NCBI RefSeq assembly: GCF_019721995.1
Contig: NZ_BLYC01000031.1
Coordinates: 1-36,679 of the forward strand
Length of the DNA: 36,679 bases
Reading direction: 5' to 3'
Source: Bathymodiolus japonicus methanotrophic gill symbiont
GTDB lineage: Bacteria > Pseudomonadota > Gammaproteobacteria > Methylococcales > Methylomonadaceae
Part shown: one piece after another, positions 33,169 through 36,679 of the stretch
How positions within the stretch are numbered: the first letter of the stretch is position 1
How the letters are laid out: every line of letters starts with the position of its first letter
Position numbers and translations under genes: made by a program
The notes under the pieces: generated by a model
Database searches by the model: none
Told to the model about the DNA's origin: nothing
Seen by the model: the letters and a program-made list of their open reading frames with translations, nothing else

Positions 33169-33428
33169 CGCTGTCAGCCCCGGACGGGCTGATAGTCTCC
33201 AGAAGGCGCAGGGAAATTTGCCAATCCGAAGTGCGCGATAGCGCGCGAGGGAGGCTAAAATTTTATCCCGAATAGTTGTAGAGCCATTTGTGGTAGCCAT
33301 GACTGAGCTGCTTTGTGCTCAGTCTGTGGCGGACGCAGGGCGGCTGGAGCATCTCCTATTCGCTGCGTAGGTGAACGAATTACGGCGACAGGAGTCCCGG
33401 AATTTCGTGAGGTAGCATGGCGCGCCTG
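33169..33428 (+). repeat. Cassette B copy
   Basis: A full 260-bp copy; flank CAAT (C at -4). The right edge abuts a broken cassette A. Confidence 0.9.
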
Positions 33429-33557
33429 TTGTTGGGTCGGGACGAGGTGACGAGGACGAATCGGGGCCGCCGGAGGCATAAGTGGTCGCGTTAAGTTTTT
33501 GCTGCTTGCTTGGGCTGGGATGCCCAAAACAAGCTTTCGCAAAAATAGCGACTCCCC
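33429..33557 (-). repeat. Cassette A, TCGGGG-end fragment
   Basis: 129 bases from TTGTTGGGTCGGG to GCGACTCCCC, the TCGGGG-side part of cassette A, sandwiched between two cassette B copies. The second B begins inside its terminal C run. Confidence 0.85.
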
Positions 33558-33817
33558 CGCTGTCAGCCCCGGACGGGCTGATAGTCTCCAGAAGGCGCAG
33601 GGAAATTTGCCAATCCGAAGTGCGCGATAGCGCGCGAGGGAGGCTAAAATTTTATCCCGAATAGCCGTAGAGCCATTTGTGGTAGCCATGACTGAGCTGC
33701 TTTGTGCTCAGTCTGTGGCGGACGCAGGGCGGCTGGAGCATCTCCTATTCGCTGCGTAGGTGAACGAATTACGGCGACAGGAGTCCCGGAATTTCGTGAG
33801 GTAGCATGGCGCGCCTG
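33558..33817 (+). repeat. Cassette B copy
   Basis: A full 260-bp copy. On the right it enters the IS6 transposase gene at the YARYG codons, so the IS6 head has been lost to the left. The flank is CCCC. Confidence 0.9.
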
Positions 33818-34789
33818 TATGTCAGGTATGGCGTTTCGTATCGCGACCTTGAAGAAATTATGGAAGAAAGAGGTGTTGAAGTGGATCATGCTACGCTCAA
33901 TCGTTGGGTTATCCGTTATTCTCCTGCCATTGCTGTGAAAGCTAAATCTCAGAAACGAGGAACCAATAAATCGTGGCGCATGGATGAAACGTATATCAAA
34001 GTTATCGGGGAGTCGCTATTTTTGCGAAAGCTTGTTTTGGGCATCCCAGCCCAAGCAAGCAGCAAAAACTTAACGCGACCACTTATGCCTCCGGCGGCCC
34101 CGATTCGTCCTCGTCACCTCGTCCCGACCCAACAAGGGGTCGGAACATAGGCTCCAAATGACTTGACGCCGTGTCGGATGGCCTTTTATTTTGTCTCCAC
34201 CTTCGCTAACGCTCAGACTCCGACAAAACAACGACCCTACGGCTATCGCGGACTAAAAATCTTCACTTCGCTAAAGCTCCGTTTCCAGGATTTTCAGCGA
34301 GGGTCAGTGGACCTATTTATACCGAGCTGTTGATAGTCACGGGGATACGCTTGATTTCATGCTTTCTGAGTACCGTGATGAAGAGGCTGCAACCGCATTT
34401 TTCAAACAAACGATTAACAATAATGGCTTTCCTGATAAGGTCGTTATGGATAAAAGTGGCGCTAACTATGCAGGATTAGCCAATATTAACCTCTTGTTAA
34501 TCCTCGCTGGGTTTGCCACTATGATCGACATATTACAGGTTAAATATTTGAATAACATCATCGAACAGGATCATCGCTTTATCAAAAAAATAACAAAACC
34601 GATGATGTGCTTTAAAGCGTTTCACTCCGCCCAAGCAACAATTGATGGAATTGAAACGGCACATATGATCCGAAAGGGGCAATTGTCTGAGGAAAATATT
34701 CCTGCTTATAAGCAGTTTATGGCTTTAGCAGGATAGTTATGCCTGAAGACCAGGAGGTCTGTGCTTTTGATAATTATTGCGACAGAACC
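33818..34789 (+). pseudogene. IS6-family transposase, headless, interrupted by cassette A
   Basis: The longest IS6 copy. After removal of 34005-34299 it reads YVRYGVSYRDLEEIMEERG, RWVIRYSPAI, then SWRMDETYIKV-KGQW (first catalytic aspartate in MDETY), LYRAVDSHGDTLDFMLS, VVMDKSGANYAG (second aspartate) and IIEQDHRFIKK (glutamate), ending QFMALAG at 34736. The terminus TGCGACAGAACC is at 34778-34789. The first ~20 codons are replaced by cassette B; the missing head is preserved at 4660-4740. Confidence 0.9.
34005..34299 (+). repeat. Cassette A inside the IS6 gene
   Basis: A full 295-bp copy. Removing it joins ATATCAAAGTTA to AGGGTCAGTGG, giving the conserved IS6 motif YIKVKGQW in frame with no duplicated bases. 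The outer bases at the CGCTG end are CCCT. Confidence 0.95.
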
Positions 34790-34886
34790 ATTTATCAACG
34801 TGCCGTAAACAAGGTCTAAGTGCAACTCAGGCAATGACCCTGGTCTTTGAGGGAAAGTTACCTGAATTTGCTTTATAATTTCATTG
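34790..34886. other. Gap between IS6 end and hairpin
   Basis: No gene seen; a short frame around CAACGTGCCGTAAACAAGG may be another IS scrap. Confidence 0.3.
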
Positions 34887-34911
34887 AACTACTCAGCTCC
34901 GCTGAGTAGTT
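34887..34911. terminator. Strong hairpin before the lipoprotein gene
   Basis: Perfect 11-bp arms AACTACTCAGC and GCTGAGTAGTT around TCC. No U run follows, so it is either a weak terminator or a leader/operator structure for the gene 33 bases downstream. Confidence 0.45.
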
Positions 34912-34943
34912 ACGGAATATTCAACTAAAAGAAATAAAATAAT

Positions 34944-35186
34944 ATGAAAACTCTGTATGCAATTTTGGGAATAATAATTTCATTAACAACACTTAATGGA
35001 TGTATGAGGGCTGTAGACATGAGTTTAGGAGAACAAGGAGGGGTAGGCGTTGTTTATGACACAAAAGAACCCTCGCCATTACTCAGGAAGGAAGCAGAAC
35101 AAGGAGATTCTCAAGCACAATACAACTTAGGATTCATGTATCACGAAGGAGAAGTGTTGTTCAGGACTACAAAGAATCCGTTAAAT
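34944..35186 (+). pseudogene. Sel1-repeat lipoprotein, truncated by IS3 copy 3
   Basis: The frame MKTLYAILGIIISLTTLNGC is a lipoprotein signal peptide with a lipobox-like LNGC at residues 17-20. One Sel1 repeat begins at about 50 (KEAEQGDSQAQYNLGFMYHEG). After this a base is missing: one frame over the sequence continues VVQDYKESVK, the usual Sel1 linker, before the IS3 element at 35187. Sel1 lipoproteins act in envelope or effector functions by protein binding; this copy is dead. Confidence 0.75.
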
Positions 35187-36491
35187 TATAATCCCCCAGC
35201 AAATCCAGACAAGAAATCAAAGCAATCTTATTCCAAATTAGTTACTATTTGTAAAAAATTGGAGTATTAAAATGAGCAGAAAAAGAACGGTCTACAGTGC
35301 TGAATTTAAAAGCAAGTTGGTATTAGAAGTTTTAAAGAATGAAAAAACACTGCAAGAAATTGCCAGTGCAAATAACATCACACCTAAGAACCTACAAAAC
35401 TGGAAAAAAATATTCTTAGACAATGCAGAAATAGCAATGGAGCCCTCCAAAGCCGTTAAAGATTACAAAGAGGATCTATTAGCAGCTCAAGAACAAAATG
35501 AGATGCTCACAAAAATCGTAGGAAAAATGACGGTTGAAAAGGAGTGGCTCGAAAAAAAGCTAAAAAGCTTGGACTCATCTGATAGAAAACAGTTGATTGA
35601 GCCCAAGCTTAACACTCTACCTCTAACACAGCAGTGTGCATTATTAGGATTAAATAGAAGCAATCTCTATTACAAAAAAGAGAGAATAAAAAGAAAGAAG
35701 AGATCAAAACTCAGATTAATCACATTTTTAAAGACATCCCTATTTATGGTGCGGCTAAAGTACACCAGCAGTTGCTTGAAGGTGGTTTTAAAGTCAGTTT
35801 AAACACGGTGGCGAGTTATCGGCAGCAGATGGGCTTGAAAGCCGTATTAGCGGTAAAACAAGTCAATACAACGATCCCCATAAAAGAACATAAAAAATAT
35901 ACTTATAAGCTTAGAGATCTTGATATATCACACGCTAACCAAGTTTGGAGTACAGATATAACCTATATTAAAACCAAAGAAGGGATGGTTTATTTAGCGG
36001 CGATTATTGATTGGCACTCAAAAGCAGTGCTCGCCCATAAAATATCAAACACAATGGATTCTTTTTTAGTTATGGATGTATTAGATGAAGCGCTTTCTCT
36101 CTACGGAACACCTGAAATTTTTAATACGGATCAAGGCAGTCAATACACCAGTGAAATTCATACCCAACGACTAAAAAACAAAGGCATTACTATTTCTATG
36201 GATGGAAAAGGACGAGCAACGGATAATATTTGTATTGAACGGTTTTGGCGAAGTGCAAAATGTGAGCGTATTTATTTAAATGAATATGGTTCAATTAGAG
36301 CGTTAATAGAAGATGTTGATGACTATATTGAGTTTTATAATCATCAACGGTTTCATGAAACCCTGGACTATAAAAAACCAATGAATGTATATAGAGAAAG
36401 TATTTTAGCTAATGAACAGCAGAATGAAGCGGCTTAGGAATATGGAATAAGGATTGTTGAAAAATCTGTCTTGACTCTTTGGGGTGCTATA
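35187..36491 (+). mobile_element. IS3-family element, copy 3 (A6G frameshift)
   Basis: Identical to copy 1 except for a run of six As instead of seven at about 35683-35688 (ACAAAAAAGAG). The transposase is split into 35272-35802 and a second frame that runs to 36437. The A6G heptamer is the slippery signal many IS3 elements use, and a -1 slip here rejoins the two frames exactly. It may thus still make the full transposase at low level, or simply carry a sequencing or replication error. Confidence 0.85.
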
Positions 36492-36679
36492 ATATCCGAT
36501 ATTAAAGGGCGATATTAAAAAGCGTTGTCGTGAATTGATAATTCAGGTATGTGATGCAGAGGATGTCCAGATCTTAAAAGAGGGTAAGTAAAGATCATGT
36601 CCACATGCATATAGAATATCCTCCAAAATTATGTATCAGTTATTTAGTAAAGCGGTTGAAAGGTTGTACTTCTCGCATG
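36492..36679 (+). pseudogene. tnpA: IS200/IS605 TnpA (HUH nuclease), fragment
   Basis: The sequence reads DIKKRCRELIIQVCDAEDVQ then ILKEG, and one frame over DHVHMHIEYPPKLCISYLVK and KGCTSRM at the window edge. DHVHM is the HUH metal-binding motif of Y1 transposases, which cut and join single-stranded DNA and make no target duplication. Two bases appear missing at GGGTAAGTAAAG, and the head was removed by IS3. The catalytic tyrosine would lie beyond the window. Confidence 0.75.

Noticed and set aside
33255-33689. Long minus-strand frame of 144 codons across two cassettes
   Set aside because: It lies almost wholly in cassette B and A sequence and changes with cassette order; the cassettes are non-coding by their insertion pattern.

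Overview
The window is a mosaic plasmid or plasmid-like replicon from a low-GC gammaproteobacterium. The protein families and the density of insertion sequences fit a fish or intracellular pathogen such as Piscirickettsia, or a Legionella-like relative. That placement is inference from family resemblance; no chromosomal marker is present. Most of the sequence is transposase debris, but several real backbone genes remain: an iteron-type Rep_3 initiator (12642-13493), a second initiator of the RepA/RPA family (14119-15090, minus), an intact ParA plus ribbon-helix-helix pair (16262-17262), the wreck of a second partition locus (6585-6929, minus), a kfrA 5' fragment behind a palindromic operator (8493-8650), and a protelomerase catalytic domain (24264-25193). 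Two initiators, two partition systems and a protelomerase suggest fused or repeatedly recombined plasmids, at least one with a linear hairpin-ended ancestor.

Layout. 1-1530: 3' end of an Rhs/YD-repeat gene and a truncated secreted protein. 1446-2608: IS6 and IS30 fragments. 2638-4402: two tandem glycine-rich collagen-like proteins. 4440-8235: IS6 fragments, a complete IS701-like element, broken parA/RHH genes and a complete IS3 element. 8493-11850: kfrA fragment, two plasmid genes, a roughly 1.09 kb segment present again at 22318-23403, and an integrase fragment. 12180-15172: two replication origins with initiators. 15263-15466: a MITE with perfect 8-bp duplications. 16150-17300: partition locus. 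17541-21218: a Tn3-family transposase gene interrupted by three cassettes. 21219-22287: ISAzo13 remnant. 23404-25194: cassette pieces, a gene half and the protelomerase. 25515-36679: cassettes, Tn3 resolvase end, DDE, IS630, IS3 and IS6 elements, primase and lipoprotein fragments, and an IS200 TnpA remnant at the right edge.

The most unusual content is a family of about 260-295 bp structured, non-coding cassettes, called here A (295 bp), B (260 bp) and C (280 bp), with many full and partial copies. A and C share the end CGCTGAAAATC. B and C share the end GGCGCGCCTG. C is therefore built like a hybrid of the two. Removing a cassette exactly end to end restores the open reading frame of the host gene at four separate insertions (18513-18807, 19452-19711, 20591-20885, 34005-34299). 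A fifth insertion (10567-10826) has its empty site in the second copy of the duplicated segment (near 22999). No target duplication is left at any of these five sites. In almost every copy a C lies four bases outside the shared CGCTG terminus. I know of no described element with this combination. A and B/C look like non-autonomous elements moved by a shared enzyme that makes no target duplication, such as an HUH nuclease or a tyrosine recombinase. A decayed HUH transposase of IS200 type is in the window, but a link to the cassettes is unproven. Recombination between cassettes appears to have cut and scattered genes; for example, the two halves of one DUF1566-like gene lie 10 kb apart, each beside cassette sequence.
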